A stretch of 64,000 bases of DNA, taken from positions 128,028,997 through 128,092,996 of the forward strand of contig NC_134097.1 of assembly GCF_000715075.1 (NCBI RefSeq), written 5' to 3'. The position numbers were made by a program, and so were the translations under genes. Numbering within the stretch: position 1 is the stretch's first letter; every line of letters begins with the position of its first letter. Positions 46,863-60,284 of the stretch are shown here, piece after piece. The stretch comes from Nicotiana tabacum (taxonomy: Eukaryota > Streptophyta > Magnoliopsida > Solanales > Solanaceae). The notes beneath the pieces were generated by a model. It was not told where the DNA came from, did no database searches, and was given only the letters and a program-made list of their open reading frames with translations.

Positions 46863-49800
46863 TGTTGCGCCCCCTTTTTCCCCTTTTTACGATCAGGTTT
46901 CGACATTCATGGGGGAATAACTCGTTTCCTTTTGGGAATTGAGTATTTGAAGAGTCGTCACCTAACGGATTATGGTGCGTTAGGGCACCTAGTGCGATTA
47001 ACTCATGTAACTAGTTTGCATTACCAGAGATTAGGGTAAGGGCTCGAAATAACCTTGAGGGGAAGGTGTTAGGCACCCCTCACGGTCCACAACAGTAGGT
47101 ACCGGCCGAACTTAAACTATATGAATTAGTCAATTAACAAGCAAGCAAGTATTTTGCAGATAAAGTGGCTTTCCCCATCTAAATGCATATATGATCAAGG
47201 AAGTTTAAATAATAAAGGTTTGGTTTCTTACGCATGCATATGTAAAGAAAAGGAAGTTTAGAGAATTTACACACATATGGAATTGGGAAAGGGAAGTCCT
47301 AGGTTGATTAGCCTACAGGATCATACCCATGCAATACCCGGTAATCACTTCTCAATGAGAGGGGCTACATGTGACATTAACGCGCAGGTCATCATATCCT
47401 TTTACTACCCATTACCCTCTCCTTAGTGGTTATATGAGAGAGTTTAATTAATGACCTCTAAGCATGCTGCTACCCGTCCCTTCCTTATGGTCCTGGAGGA
47501 ATTTAGGACCTCTAAACCTGGACAGTTCTGGACAGCCTAAGGTTGGTAAAAGGTAAAAATCTAGGCGACGGGCGTATAACATATAGGACAAGCAAATAAG
47601 AACAAGTAGTTAAAAGGCTCACATTTACCTCCGCATGTATATAGGCAAACAAACAGCGCAGCTAAAACACAGATTTTGAAGAAACTCAGAAATCCTAAGA
47701 ACATGATATCTAGATGAATGTTGCAGATTCAGGATATGCATAAGGAAAGTGGCAGAATCCTAACCAGTTTGCCTACTGGTTTTATAGCCTGTTAAGCCTG
47801 GATAATCTCACATATAAACAGAACTAGTTTCACAGTTATTTAACGCACTAAGGCTTGCCTAAGTGTATCTATGTAGTCACAATTCTAGGAAGACATTTTG
47901 AAGTCCTTTTTCCTATAGGCATGCTTTCTAGTGATATTAACTAACACAACATTGAAGACTATTAACGAAACGAGTAGGATAATTAATTAAACTGATTCAG
48001 AACCTACAGGCGTGAGTTCTAATTAAGCTGATTTTAGATCCTATAGGCATGAGTTCTAATTAAAATTGACTTTAAATCCTATAGGCATGATTTCTATAAT
48101 TAACGCTGATTTTAGATCCTATAGGCATGATTTCTAAAGAGACAAATTTGAATATATGTCGTAATGGAAACCGAACCTTAGTTATTTTATTCCCTATAGG
48201 CATGATTTCTAATTATGTAAATTAAAGCAGGCATAACTTATTTGACCAAAGCAAAACCCTATAGGCATATTATCTAACAAAACACATTTGAATCAAAGTG
48301 AACCCTATAGGCATGTTATCTACCCAACACATTTGAACCGTGATGAACTCTATAGGCATGTTATCTAACAAAATACATTTGAACCAAAGTAATCCTATAG
48401 ACATGTTATCTATCCAATTTTACCCATAGTATACAACTACCCTCCCTTTTCACTAGTCACCCCAATATCTGTTTACAAATTAATTATTACAGACCAATAA
48501 TTGAATAAAAAATACATAAATAGAATAGAAATTAAGTTATAGGGAGCCTGAAGTAGGCCCAAAGCAAATCCTGGTGTACCAGGCTTTCACTAGTCTCAAA
48601 TGCCCAAGATTCATTACCATATTTGTGTCCAAGTGTGTCAGAGTTGCCTAAGGACCTCAAGGATTCCGGGCAGAGCTCATACCCAGACTTTCTCAAATAA
48701 AGACTGATTATATGCAGTGTGGAAGAGCCAGCCCTGATATGCTAGAGTTCAGAGGGATCTCAGGGACCTCTAAGCAGTACACATACCAAAGAGGCATGAC
48801 TTAATAAGCTAAAAATAAGTGAGAGTGCTTGACATGATTTGAAAGAGTTTTGGTAAACATTATGAAGAGGGGTTTTAGGAGTGAAAAGATTTTCTGAAAA
48901 ATCAGTACTAGTTTTGGTGGTAAAACAACAGTTAGAAAAGCGTGGAAAACATTTTGCAATCAGAACACAAGTCACAGAATAAACAGCTTCAGAAAACACT
49001 TTGGCAAACAGATTCCACACAATGAGAGAGGGGGTGGGGACACATAGAATACTCCTTAGTGTATAGTGGAGCATATAAACAACAGGGTACACAGAATTCT
49101 CAAGGGGTTCTGCAAAACTAATAGGTCAGCTATAAGGTAGGTCATTGAGACATAACAAAGATCACAGTAAAGCCACATTGAAAAACACATGAACACTGTA
49201 TAGAACCAACTACACAACTGAGAGTTGACTGAAGGATTAGATGACTTAGCATGAGCAAAACAGAATGGGCAAGAACTTGAATGGACAGGCTAAGCAACAA
49301 GTAGATATAATGTAGGCATGCTGAACAAAACAAGATTTAGACATACTAAATAAACAATAGACAGGCAAGCATAATTTAGACATGCTAATCACATATGGAA
49401 CCAGGCTTAGGCATGTTAGATAAACAGTAGACATGCAAGTAAGTTGAGACATGCTAATCACATATTGAACAAGGTGTATTAGGCATGCTAGATAAGTAGT
49501 AAATAGAAGCAGGAATGAACTCAGGTTTGATGAACTAAGGCAGAAAATAAATACATAGGTTTATACCAGTTAGGGAAAGAGAACACAAGATGTAAGACAG
49601 GTGTTGTGCAATTTCCAGCCTTGGCTTACAACCGACTAGACTAACAAAGATCACAAGTAGCAAGAAGAACAGAAAACTTTTTTTTTCGAGTGCAAGAGTA
49701 GTTGATGAACTAATGTTCATGTGTTGAAGGAGCAGAATGAGAGTGTATATATAGAACTTTAGAGAGTACAAAAAATAAGGTAAAGAATCATAGTTCAATC

Positions 49801-51531
49801 AATTAGGAGCAATTAATCAATCACAGAATCAATTCCTATAAAAAAGTCCGGAATATACCCCTTAATTGGGGGAAATTAATTAACGGTCAGAACTGGGACT
49901 TAAGTAAGGCAATAATCAACATCAAATCATATAAGGAGTCCATCAAATCCCCAAGACTGATAACTAATTAAGGCAAGGGTAATTAGTCACAATAGGGAAA
50001 CAAGTAGAAAATCCCGAAAAATACTAATTTTAACCAAGAAAGAATCATTCAAATTCCCTAAATAGAAATCAATTAAGCGACAAAATCCCCAAGAATACTG
50101 GATTTAACAGGAAAATCACTCAAACCCTAAATAGAGTCAGTTAATATGACTAGTTCACAGAAAGAAACATAATAGAAGAAATCAGTGTTACCATCAGAAC
50201 ATCTAGGGTTCATACATATAGAAGTTAACCAAACACGTAAACAGATGAATAGATAAAACATTGAAAGTAGAAAAAACCTCTTGAAGAGGAGTCCGGTAAG
50301 AACTCTAATTTAGAACACTTAAAGAAGGAAACAACCATGGAAAACTTGAAAGCATGTCAACACACAGAGATTTGAACAACAGAAATCGTAGAAATCGAAA
50401 TCTAAAGTAGCGTAGTGCTTAAAAATCGGTTAGTAGTAAAGAAGTAAAAGAACCCAAAAGAATAGCCATGGAAGTTTGAAAATACTTCAAATACCCAGAG
50501 GTTCGACCAACAAACGACAAGAAAATAAACCCTAATATAACAAAAAATGTTCAGAAATCGATTAATCAGTAAAGAAATGAAGGAGCCTTAAGGAAAAACA
50601 CTGATGAACTCAAATCGCTGCAGATCTACAAGGATCTGGACGGATTCAAGTCCAAATGCTAAGTTTTTGAAGAAAAGAGAAAGGGTAAAGAGAATCTGGC
50701 CTTTGAATCAAGGATTTGAACCGTGAAACTTTGATAGAAATCACTCACAGGCCACGGACAGACTCTTGAAGAGTCTTAAACGAGATCTGGACCAGATCTC
50801 TTTGAGGTCCTTCCACAAAACCATACAATCGAGCAACCAGGGGAGATAGGAGACAAGTAGAGGCCTCGTACAGCCATGGAAAGTCATAGATCGAGTAGGA
50901 ATCACAGGGATTAGGGTTGGTTTTTGGTGGAGGTGGATAGGGTTAAGCTTGGTTTTGGAGAGAATTAGAGGGGAAAGGGTTTCAGGGGCGGGGGGTATAG
51001 GCAAATGATTTAGGGCTAGGGGTTATTAGGAATAAAAAAGGAAAGTTTTAACGGAGGTCGTTGATTTAAAGGATCAACGGCCACGATCTGATGGGGTTTT
51101 GGATCGGGTAAGTGTCATGGGTTTGGGCTGGGTAGATTTTGGGCCTGGTTTAATTGAATTGGGATTGGGGGGGATTGTTGATATTGGGCTGATTTAATGG
51201 GCTAGGTCCAAATGAAAGGGGCTATTTGTTAAATACGTATTTAATTGCTAAAATAATCTTAAAAAATAGTTAATAAATTATAAAAAATGATTTTCATGCA
51301 TGGGAATATTTTAAAATAATTGCTTAATATTTTTAAAAATATAAAAGGCTATTTTCCGGTAAAATAATATAAAAAGGCATGCATAAGCTATAATTGCAAA
51401 GTATATGAAAAATAAAAGATGCTGGGAGAAATTAATTAAAATGTTTTAAAAATGCAGAAATTATATGAAAAATACTAATTGATGCCAAAGTATAGTTTTG
51501 AAAATATTATGGGAAAAATTGGCTATCAACA
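46863..51531 (-). repeat. Element B 5' LTR (right copy)
   Basis: 4669 bases, plus strand TGTTGCGCCCCC to ATCAACA. It pairs with 3860-8712. The first dozen bases differ most between the copies (TGTTGCGC against TGTCACAT). A stretch of the left copy near 8450-8590 is missing here, which accounts for most of the length difference. Confidence 0.9.
49744..49754 (-). promoter_or_regulatory. TATA box in the 5' LTR of B
   Basis: The minus strand reads CTATATATACA followed by a CT-rich stretch. The same box is at 6782-6792 in the other LTR. Confidence 0.55.
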
Positions 51532-51536
51532 ATGGG
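51532..51536. repeat. Target site duplication of element B, right copy
   Basis: ATGGG, against CTGGG at 3855-3859. The leader of A continues on both sides, so the one-base difference is a later mutation. Confidence 0.75.
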
Positions 51537-54500
51537 TATATTGTGCACCACACTTATAAGCAGAAGGATACATGGCATTTAGGACTGTCACTCTTTCTTC
51601 TTACTCTATATCGTGTGGTAGAGCTCACTTATAAGAATTTAAATCCCGAACTTCTATTCGCAATAAGACGATACCTATATTTAGAAAGACGATAAAAAGA
51701 GATATAGTTGTGAAATTGTTGAGTTAGAGGAACTCGATTTTTGCATCTTGCTTATGATAAGTAAATGAGAGGTCTTCAGCAGATCATGTATATACTAAAT
51801 GGTGTACAGTTCTTGATAAGAAGATTTTAGGAAAGAATACTTATCCAGTCTTACGGTAAAAAGGAATAACAAAATTAAAAGTTAGACAGGAGTTGTAGCA
51901 AGTAAAAGAAGTAAGGTGAAGAAAGGTATGAGGTAGCCATTTAATAAAGATTATCGTTATTTACCATTCAGGAAGAGAGATAAAGCATTTTGAGTTACCT
52001 TCAATAGTAATAGAGGTATGTATAACTGGCCACCCCGATATGAGTTATGCTCTATGGGAGCTAACAAATATGGTTTAAGAGAAGGACATAATATCACGAT
52101 CCAGCTGGGGTTAGAGTGAGCCAAAATGGTGGATGAATTGTTTGCGTTAGTTGATATTTTCGAAGAATATTGCAAATGTGCTAATAGATCTCCTTGTGAG
52201 ACACCCAGATGGTGCATACTAAAATAGTACAGCTAGATATGAGTACTACAAAGATAGGAACTGGAAACCTTGAAGGGATAAATATTACCTTAGTATGGCT
52301 CCCGTCCCTAATAGAGTGAGAATGTTAGGCAGCCCGAAGAGCCAGTAGATGGAGCAAGGGAAGGTAAAAAGTGAAAGAATGTCTTGTTAAGAGTTTCAGG
52401 ATAACGTGATAAATAGAAATATTAGCAGGGAAGTGCGAAGAGGGATAATGAAGCATTATGAGTGAGATGTGATACACAGATGGCAACAATAGAGTGTTGC
52501 AGAATCTATAGTCAAATGAAGAAAGAGATGGGAGGTGATGGGCCCTAAGACAACAAGAGAGTATAGGCCATACTGTCACATCCTCATTTCGAGAAATAAG
52601 TTCGCGAATCTAACGTTATTAACAGAAGGAAAAGTTAGACCTAGAGTAATAGAAACCAGTGTGGACTGGTGAACAAGATAAACTAAACATGAATTAGGGA
52701 TTGAGTGATTTGATAATAGTCGACATCATGAGAATTTCAGATTTTGTTCCGATGATAGTAGAATGGACAATAGAAGAAGATTTAGGAGAAATTTAGAAAA
52801 TGGTCATTCAGGAAGACGCTTCCCTAAAGCAAATAATGTGAACAAAGTTAAGCTTAAGGGACTCTATGTACCAGTTACATTAAGTGTCACCCTCGCAAGT
52901 AAGGAGTTTTGTTATCCTTGGTACAGAAGGATTATAGTAAGGCGAGTAAGGGTCATCGACGATGTGAAAAGACGCTAGAGATGAAAAGGTAAAACATCTA
53001 TACGTAGATCATCATAACACTAAATCTTAGTACTCCCATAACGGGGAGAATATGGAGTGATGCGGCATTATGACAGAATTAAGTTGTTCTATTAACTATT
53101 GAATGGTGAAGAAAGAGTGTGATAAAAATGGGAAAAGAATGAGATTGCACTTATCCGAATCTTACATATATGCTATGATTCAAGAACATTATGTAAGCAT
53201 GACGTCAGAAAAAGTAAGTAAGGGTTCCTGCCTCGAAGGTTATTGGTAAATAAGGAGCCAGTGCAAGAGGTAAGTTAGACAAAGAAAATAACCCAAGAGA
53301 GATTACGTGGAATATGGATATGAGAATGGGCCAATGAGTAGTTCAGGAAGAGCCCAGTTATGGCTAGACAAGAGGATAAAGACAAATCAACAGACCAATG
53401 CAAGATAAACATAGGGAACCCCAACATGGGGAATTCAGTCTCGCAGTTATGACATTGTAATAATTGATATATATAAGAGTTGGGGAAGTTAAAAAGGTAC
53501 CGTATGAGTATTACGGAAATAAAAGAGAATGCCACTGGGAAGACAGTCAAAATATCAGTTCAGAAGCAACCCTACAAGAACAAGGGCATGGAGGTAAGTA
53601 ACTTCGGATAATTATAGGCGAGGAAGGACATCAAAAATTCCGTTGAGTATACGATGTAATGAGCTCGCAACTTTACAAGAGTCAGAGGGTCCTCCCTAAG
53701 TACTACAACGAAAGACTAGCTAAGGACAATAAGAAAGAAGGCTTCTAAACTCAGTGACCTAAAGAGTAAACAGTCTTATAACAACAGTCTCAAAAACAAC
53801 ATTGTATGCACTCCCTAAGAAAGTGGCACCTACCATGGCTAATGAACAAGGAATAAAATCAGAAGTGATATTCGAGATTATATGAGTTGCACAAAAATTC
53901 TGGCATGTTTGGGAACTAAAATAAGCTAATTATGCATGCAACAAAGAGGCAAGAAGACCAAGAAAAGTAATATCTTACGTTTAAAGAAAGCTGAGAAGGA
54001 ACGGAAGGAATTATTCGATCAATGAACCAGAGTTGGTTATGTTATGAACGCACTTAAGAGTTTGGAGTTTTATCCATATAGCATATATGTTGATAATCAT
54101 ACATCCGTAGAAGATTCTGGTATAAGTTAAAAGAAAGAACTGAGCCCAGGTCATAGACAAAGGAATGAATTGTTAGAAGATTGTATCATGGATATTCCAT
54201 AGCGTCCATGAAGGGCTAAAGTAATAACTAATACCATGAGCCGCAGATTGGAAGATAACTTAAGACAACATAAAGGCCGATCAGAAGAAGGAGGAAACTA
54301 AAGAGTTACATCAACGAAGTAGATTATTGGACCTAGAAGTTATATGAATCATGATTGAGAACATAGCAGAATCACTCTTAATATTAGAGGTGCAAGAGAG
54401 ACAGCATAACAACTATATTCTATAATGGCTCTATGAGAAAGCCACTTAGAAGAGTACCAGCCTCATAAAAAGTCTGTATGGAGCTATCACCAGATCGTGT

Positions 54501-55989
54501 ATGCACCAGAGGTGTAAGTATTATAATAGAGCTTCAAGTTGTGGATGTGAATTATACCTATATGGAAGGGAGGTCATGAGAGAGATAAAAGATGTGATGC
54601 AAGATTATAAGATAAGTAAAGTACAGGTGAACATTATACGAGATACTCAAATGCAGAAGAAAGTGAATAATCCATATTGCGGATAAAAGGCTAGAAGCAC
54701 AGGGATTCAGTATCCAGGAATAATAGTAACGCCGTCAGTGGCATACCTTCCGACCTATGGTTTCTAAGTACCGAAAGGTCTAATTAAAGAGTAAAAGAAG
54801 AGTTAGAGACGATGTGATGTTTCTCTTGATGTTCCAGAAAAGCATAAGGAAATCAGTCGCAAGCTAAAGTATGATAGAACGACAAGGTTTTAGAAAGACA
54901 TGAGTAAGGACAAGAAAAGGCCAAGTGAGAAGGCGATGAAAATGGATAAGTCCTTGGGATTAAGCCCATAAAAACAAAGGAGCTGATGGTTCCTCTAAGT
55001 TATAGAAAGCTCAATATAGCCTGAATGAACTCAAAGGAGTCTAAGACTAGTAGCATTTAAAAGAGATGGAATCTTGCCCTGGTAGTAGAATGACAGTGTG
55101 ATTGTGATAGATAAAGGATGATGTTTGGGCCTTTGAGTGAATAATGACTTGAAGAGGATTTCATGAATTGTAAGGGACTAAAATACCCATATATGGTGAG
55201 TCACATTGGGATGCTATAAAGTACGGTTATGGAAGTATTGTATCACCCCTAGGTATATCAATTTAATTACTCCAAATGTCCCCGATGAGACGCGAGCCCT
55301 AGCGGCGGTGTTACATAAGAGATCAAGTTATCAGTGGTAGATGATGGATCAATATTAAGGCGAATCAACAATAGATGGATAAAAGTTCAACAGTAAGGAT
55401 AAGCAACAGTATCAACAGTATGAGATGAGATTAGACCATCAGTCTTAAGGATAAGCAACGAGAGTAATCTGGAGTTGGTTGCAGACCTCAGTAACAATAA
55501 ATTGAAGTAAGAGTTATGGCATAGTATGACCTACGTAGATGAAGTAAAGTCATACGAATGGATAACCATGTCTATGAAATAAGATATAGCAATATTCGTA
55601 GGTTCTACAAAGTATCGAGCGAAGAACTTCAGTACACCTATAGATGCCCAGAGAGCATCTTATTAAGCCTTGTATAGGTTTACAAAGTAAGGACCAGAGA
55701 TTGGCTAAAAGCTAGAGAAAAAAAAAAGAGAGGAGAGTCGCATAGGCACACTTACAAGAGCAGCATCGTAGAGGCTGTATGATAGAAGGTAGCAACAGTT
55801 ACGAGATTGGAAGGAATTCGATCCCAAGACATGGCGTGGGAAAGAGGCCTAAAGGGGGGAATGCCCTGGCATTTGGATTTATTCACAGAACAACTGCCTA
55901 AATGGCAAGGAGAGTATTAAGGTATTCACAAGAGCGATAAGTTATGAAAATGATAAGAGCATCAGTCAACATTCAAGGACGAATGTTCC
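51537..55989 (+). other. Element A internal region, non-coding
   Basis: About 4.45 kb that is purine-rich on the plus strand, with stops in every frame. The longest frames are under 95 codons and show no gag, protease, RT or integrase motif. It begins with leader-like text (TTGTGCACCACACTTATAAG). No internal repeat was found. With ~2 kb LTRs and a long non-coding middle it fits the description of a large retrotransposon derivative that depends on proteins from a relative. Confidence 0.65.
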
Positions 55990-56000
55990 AAAGGGGTGAA
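55990..56000 (+). other. Element A polypurine tract
   Basis: AAAGGGGTGAA, three bases before the 3' LTR. Short and with one T, but in the expected place. Confidence 0.6.
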
Positions 56001-56003
56001 TGA

Positions 56004-57990
56004 TGTTATACCCTGCAATATTACGTCGATATTACATCAGTATTATATTACGATGATGTTTCGCCTTGTAGTACTACATTACGATGATGTTACGCTTTAT
56101 AGTATTAAATTACGACGATGTTGCACCATGTAGTATTGTACATTGAATTTGTCGTAAGGTAATTGGCATCAGTCCAAGAAAAAAATTATTTGGAGATTAT
56201 AAAGATTATACTATTTAAAACAAGTGATGAGTAAATTCGTGAAGGTGAGAGGGGAAGCAAGTCAAAGAAAATAATTTTCTTCCAAGTTTGGCATATTGGG
56301 ATAAAATTTGGGCCGAACGTTAATACCCAATATTTATGGACTAGTACCATACAAGGTACCATATGACCATGATAGTTGGATGTATAAAGTGTATTAAAAA
56401 TAAGTAAAATTTTAAGTAATTTAAGATAATTTTTAATTATGCGGGTAATTGGTTAATTATCGGGTAACGGAACACTACTTAATTACCTAATAAGTGAATA
56501 AAGATTAAACCTTCCCAACCCCATCCCCACGTGGCGGCAAGCCACACCCTAAAGAAATGACTCTTAGTCATTTCTCTTTAGGTGGCTTAATGTGTTAATT
56601 ACACATTCACGTCACTTTCCAACGTTTTCTATATCAAAGTTACACATTCAATTCTTATCACTTTTCAATTCTCATCTTCGAACACATCAAACCAAAACAT
56701 AGCAAAAGGAATCCAACGTATCAATTCTTGCAACCAAAAGGAATCCAGCGGGAATTATTAAAATGATAGCAACATAAAATTTTGCGGTTCTAATGGAGTA
56801 CAATGCAACCTTTTCCTAGAACATCATACAGATTTTTTCCTACTCCAGGTATGTTAAGTCTATCCCTTCTTTCCTTTTGGTATGATCTATACGATACAAA
56901 CAAAACGAGCAAATGCACAACTTCCATAAATAACTCTATTCATAGAAGTATTAGAGGTACCAATGTTCTTGAATTTCCATGTGTCTTATTATAACATCTT
57001 CTGTTCATGGGTCTCAGAAAAATATGTAAGTTAAAAAAAAGTTTACTTCATGATATTATTCAAAGGCATAATGTTTTATGACATTCTGAGAGATTTTATT
57101 GACGTACTTCTCATGCACTGCATTCATTCATACATGTACATTAACCCATGACCAAATGGCATTATATATGCGTATATATGTATATGGGATATGGGAAAAG
57201 GTTACGGCGTTATATACGCATCACCACCTGATCGGCTGGTATACGTTGATGATTTTGCCCACAGTGGCCAAGATGATATGATGGGATGCCCTCAGAGGCC
57301 TGATGATGTTATGAAACATGTACCTATGCACGACATGACATTCATACGCATATGCATGACACTATAATTATTTCATGATTTACGGAGTTATTAAGACTTA
57401 CATGTTGAGTCATTTACTTTATATTCCTTCCATGTCTGTTATGTACTTATTTATGTGCCTTATATACTCGGTTCATTATTCATACTGACGTCCCTTTTGC
57501 CTGGAGACGATGCGTTTCATGCCCGCAGGTCTTGATAGACAGGTCGAGAGTCCTCCAAGTAGGCGATCAGCTCAGCGGAAGATGTTGGTGCACTCCATTT
57601 GCTCCGGAGTTGCTTGTTTGGTCAATATGATTTAGATGTGTATTATTTGGTATGACGGGACTCTGTCTCGACCTTTATGACTATTATGTATACTTAGAGC
57701 CTTGTAGACAGATGTCATGTACGTAAAATATTGTATGGCCTTGTCGGCCTATGTTCAGTATACGAGTGGTTATTTTGGCCTTATAGGCCCATACGTCATA
57801 TGTATACGTTTGGATTACATGTTGGATCGTCCAATGTAGAGTATTTCTCGATATTTTACTGTACCTATCTCATGACAGCCTGTCTGGCTCATTTACCTAT
57901 GATAGTATGATACGAAAGATATGTTATGTAGGTACTCGATTGAGTAAGATACCGGGTATACGTTGCGGCCCATAGGTTTGGATCATGACA
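56004..57990 (+). repeat. Element A 3' LTR
   Basis: 1987 bases, TGTTATACC to GGATCATGACA. It matches 1714-3790. It lacks the TA microsatellite and has a single copy of the 48-base unit. Confidence 0.92.
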
Positions 57991-57995
57991 TCATG
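57991..57995. repeat. Target site duplication of element A, right copy
   Basis: TCATG directly after the LTR end, identical to 1709-1713. Confidence 0.92.
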
Positions 57996-58374
57996 AAAGA
58001 AGAAATGACAAAGATGAATGAAAATTGTTCGCTCTTATTTTATTCTATTCATTAATTTCTGATTCATTTTCAGATCTGGGGTTTATTATGCTTGACTAAA
58101 ATTGACCTCATTATTATCATTAGTTATTTTAATCATAAAAGGTTTTGACATCTTTTGGTCAAACAATAATATGATAAAAACGGCTCATCAATTGAGAGTT
58201 GCAAGATTTGTTTAAGAACATTAATTGAAAGAAAGCAACTTTAAAGAATTATTCTTATGCAAAACTAGTTGTATTAGCAATGCAAAGCTTCCATTTCGAT
58301 TGGAGAGTACCGCCACGAGCCGCAAGTATACGTGATTGGGCCTCGAAAAGGGTACTTTGTAAGGGGAGAAATTT
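57996..58374. other. Unassigned flank right of element A
   Basis: About 380 bases that were joined to 1713 before element A arrived. No coding block or repeat was recognised. Confidence 0.3.
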
Positions 58375-58780
58375 AAAAATAGCCAGATTTATAAGTGGTC
58401 GTTTAAAAATAGCCTAGTTTCAAAAGTAATCGAAATTTAGCTACTTTTCATGTAAAGATAAATCTGAACGAAAACACTGTTCAAAATCCGGAAAAATACT
58501 TCAGTATAATATACTGGAGTTCCAATATATTGGAACTCCGGTCTAATATACTGGAGTTCCAGTATAATATACCAGTCCAACATAATATACTGGAGTTTGG
58601 AACACCGGTGCTCCAGCCTCCAGTCTATTATACTGGAGCCAGCAAAGTATACCGGTCCAGCATAATATGCTGGAAGTTCATACACAGGTGCACCGAACTC
58701 CAGTATATTATGCTGGACCGGTCTCAGTTGCCGCAAAATAGTGGCTATTTTTTATGACTTGGTAAATACTGGCTATTTTT
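58375..58780. mobile_element. Foldback/MITE-like element with palindromic core repeats
   Basis: Perfect 12-base inverted termini AAAAATAGCCAG (58375-58386) and CTGGCTATTTTT (58769-58780); a second inner pair of TAAAAATAGCC and GGCTATTTTTT type lies inside. The core has repeated near-palindromes such as CCAGTATAATATAC and CCAGCATAATATGCTGG (58657-58673), joined by GAGTTC. No coding block and no clear target duplication, so the superfamily is open. Confidence 0.65.
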
Positions 58781-58989
58781 GAATGTCCAATCCAAAAACT
58801 GGCTAAACCGTGTTATTTTTTCTACTTTGTGTTTGACCTGGTCAGTCTCTGGGCCTCAACAAATATAGCCCAAGTAGTAATTAATACGGATTATATTGGG
58901 ATTTGTGTACGTGTGGGGTGGGATGTTGATATTTACTCTCTTCGTTCAAAATTTTATCTTGTGCATACTTTATACATAGATTTCTATAT

Positions 58990-59250
58990 TAACAATAAGA
59001 TTACTTGTTATAGAGCATTCCTATTTTCTCATGCGAGGTGTGTACAATGTAATATATTTGTTAACGACGTTTCGAAGAACATATTTTAAAATCTATTAAG
59101 AATTTCTATCAACGTTTTTCCTATATTTATTCACTTTCCTTGATATCTTGAGAAAACGAAACTGAGTGGAAAGTACATTTTGCCTTGGATTCCCTTTCTT
59201 CTTTTTCTTTAATTTCCTAGTGTTCCGTCTTTGAGCTTTTCACTTCTACC
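58990..59250. repeat. Diverged direct repeat, copy 1
   Basis: Shares long stretches with 60285-60555: CGAGGTGTGTACA, TTCTATCAACGTTT, CCTTGATATCTT and TTGGATTCCCTTTCTTCTT. No frame is conserved between the copies. Confidence 0.75.
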
Positions 59251-60284
59251 AAGCAACTTAATAACCAAACAAAAGACAATATTTTTGAGGTCCAAACATT
59301 GAGTATCAGAGGTAGATTCAGAATTTTGAGAAAATGGATATATTATTACGAACGGGTGGATCCATGATATAAATGTTACGAGTCAACCGTTAGTTCTTGC
59401 TGTTGCATCCATTACACTTTTAGAATTATAAGTTCAATTTTTTTTAAATAGCATTTTCTTACATCTATATTTATACTTCGTGCTGAGAATAATGGAATCA
59501 ATTAAACTTATTGGCTATATGCTACATCATTCACTTTTACTAGTTTTAATATACACATTCATTTAATCATATAAAATTTTACGGTGACAAAAGAAGATAA
59601 GAATTTCAATGTTTGAAATTTTTGAAAGAATAAACAAAACAAAAAAAAAAAGAAAAAGAAAAAAATACTTAATTAATACACAAAAAGTGAAATGAGACAT
59701 TCTCATCTCTCGTAGAAAAAAAGAGAAAAAAAAAGTAACAAGATTAATATAAGATTTGAACTTATAGAGAGTTGCGCGTACTAACCATCACATTATATGA
59801 ACTTTAAGCTTGAGTGTACACATATATTTTTAAGTATTTAAAAAAAAATATCACTATACATGATCTAAGGAAGATTCACGTGTCCCGTAGAATCCCTAGA
59901 ACGCCCCAGAGAGGATCGTAAGCGTAGATATGCTGCTGAATATTCCAAGCTTTTGCCCTGTATTAAATTCCATAGCAGCCAAACGTGAACAATCTCTTAG
60001 ACTTGCTGATCAAAATTCTATAATACAGATAAGTCAGACACAAGTTATTTAATAATAAATAGAATAAATATTTAAACTATATATGATAAGAGTAGCTTTT
60101 AAGGCCTCTAATTTTGCGAGGCCTAAAGCCATCGCCGTAGTCGCTTGGGGGTTAAGCTGCCTTTGTATCTAGTGTTGTGTTTGCATAGAGATTTCTATAG
60201 TACTTAACAATAATTAATTATTATATAGTCTCGCCTCATTAAATTATTCAACCATGATAAATTGATTTGATTTTATATAAACAT
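59251..60284. other. Intergenic stretch with old insertion remnants
   Basis: A+T-rich. Near 59313 the text GAGGTAGATTCAGAATTTT resembles the end of a common short plant insertion whose better copy ends near 61950. A-rich runs lie at 59640-59740. No gene seen. Confidence 0.3.

Larger units (their letters stand above)
3860..51531 (-). mobile_element. Element B: Tat/Ogre-like Ty3/gypsy element, minus strand, defective
   Basis: Very long LTRs (3860-8712 and 46863-51531) flank a coding region that reads on the minus strand: ORF1 (46143-44846), gag (44272-43434 and 20942-20113), protease with G-patch-like tail (to 18320), putative intron, RT and RNase H (18130-16083), integrase (14549-11099) and a long 3' region (11098-8713). 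An ORF1 before gag, long LTRs, an intron before RT, two RNase H domains and a repeat-rich 3' region are known hallmarks of the Tat/Ogre group. Flanks are CTGGG (3855-3859) and ATGGG (51532-51536), a duplication with one mismatch. Stops and frameshifts occur throughout and it carries three later insertions. Confidence 0.85.
1714..57990 (+). mobile_element. Element A: Del/Tekay-like Ty3/gypsy LTR element carrying nested insertions
   Basis: Two LTRs (1714-3790 and 56004-57990) start TGTTA and end GACA. They are flanked by a perfect 5-base duplication TCATG and are about 56 kb apart because element B was inserted at 3859/3860. An initiator-Met primer binding site follows the left LTR and a purine-rich tract precedes the right one, so the element reads on the plus strand. 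Without B the internal part is only about 4.5 kb. The Del/Tekay label rests on LTR style, PBS and leader and is an inference; no polyprotein is left to test it. Confidence 0.85.
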
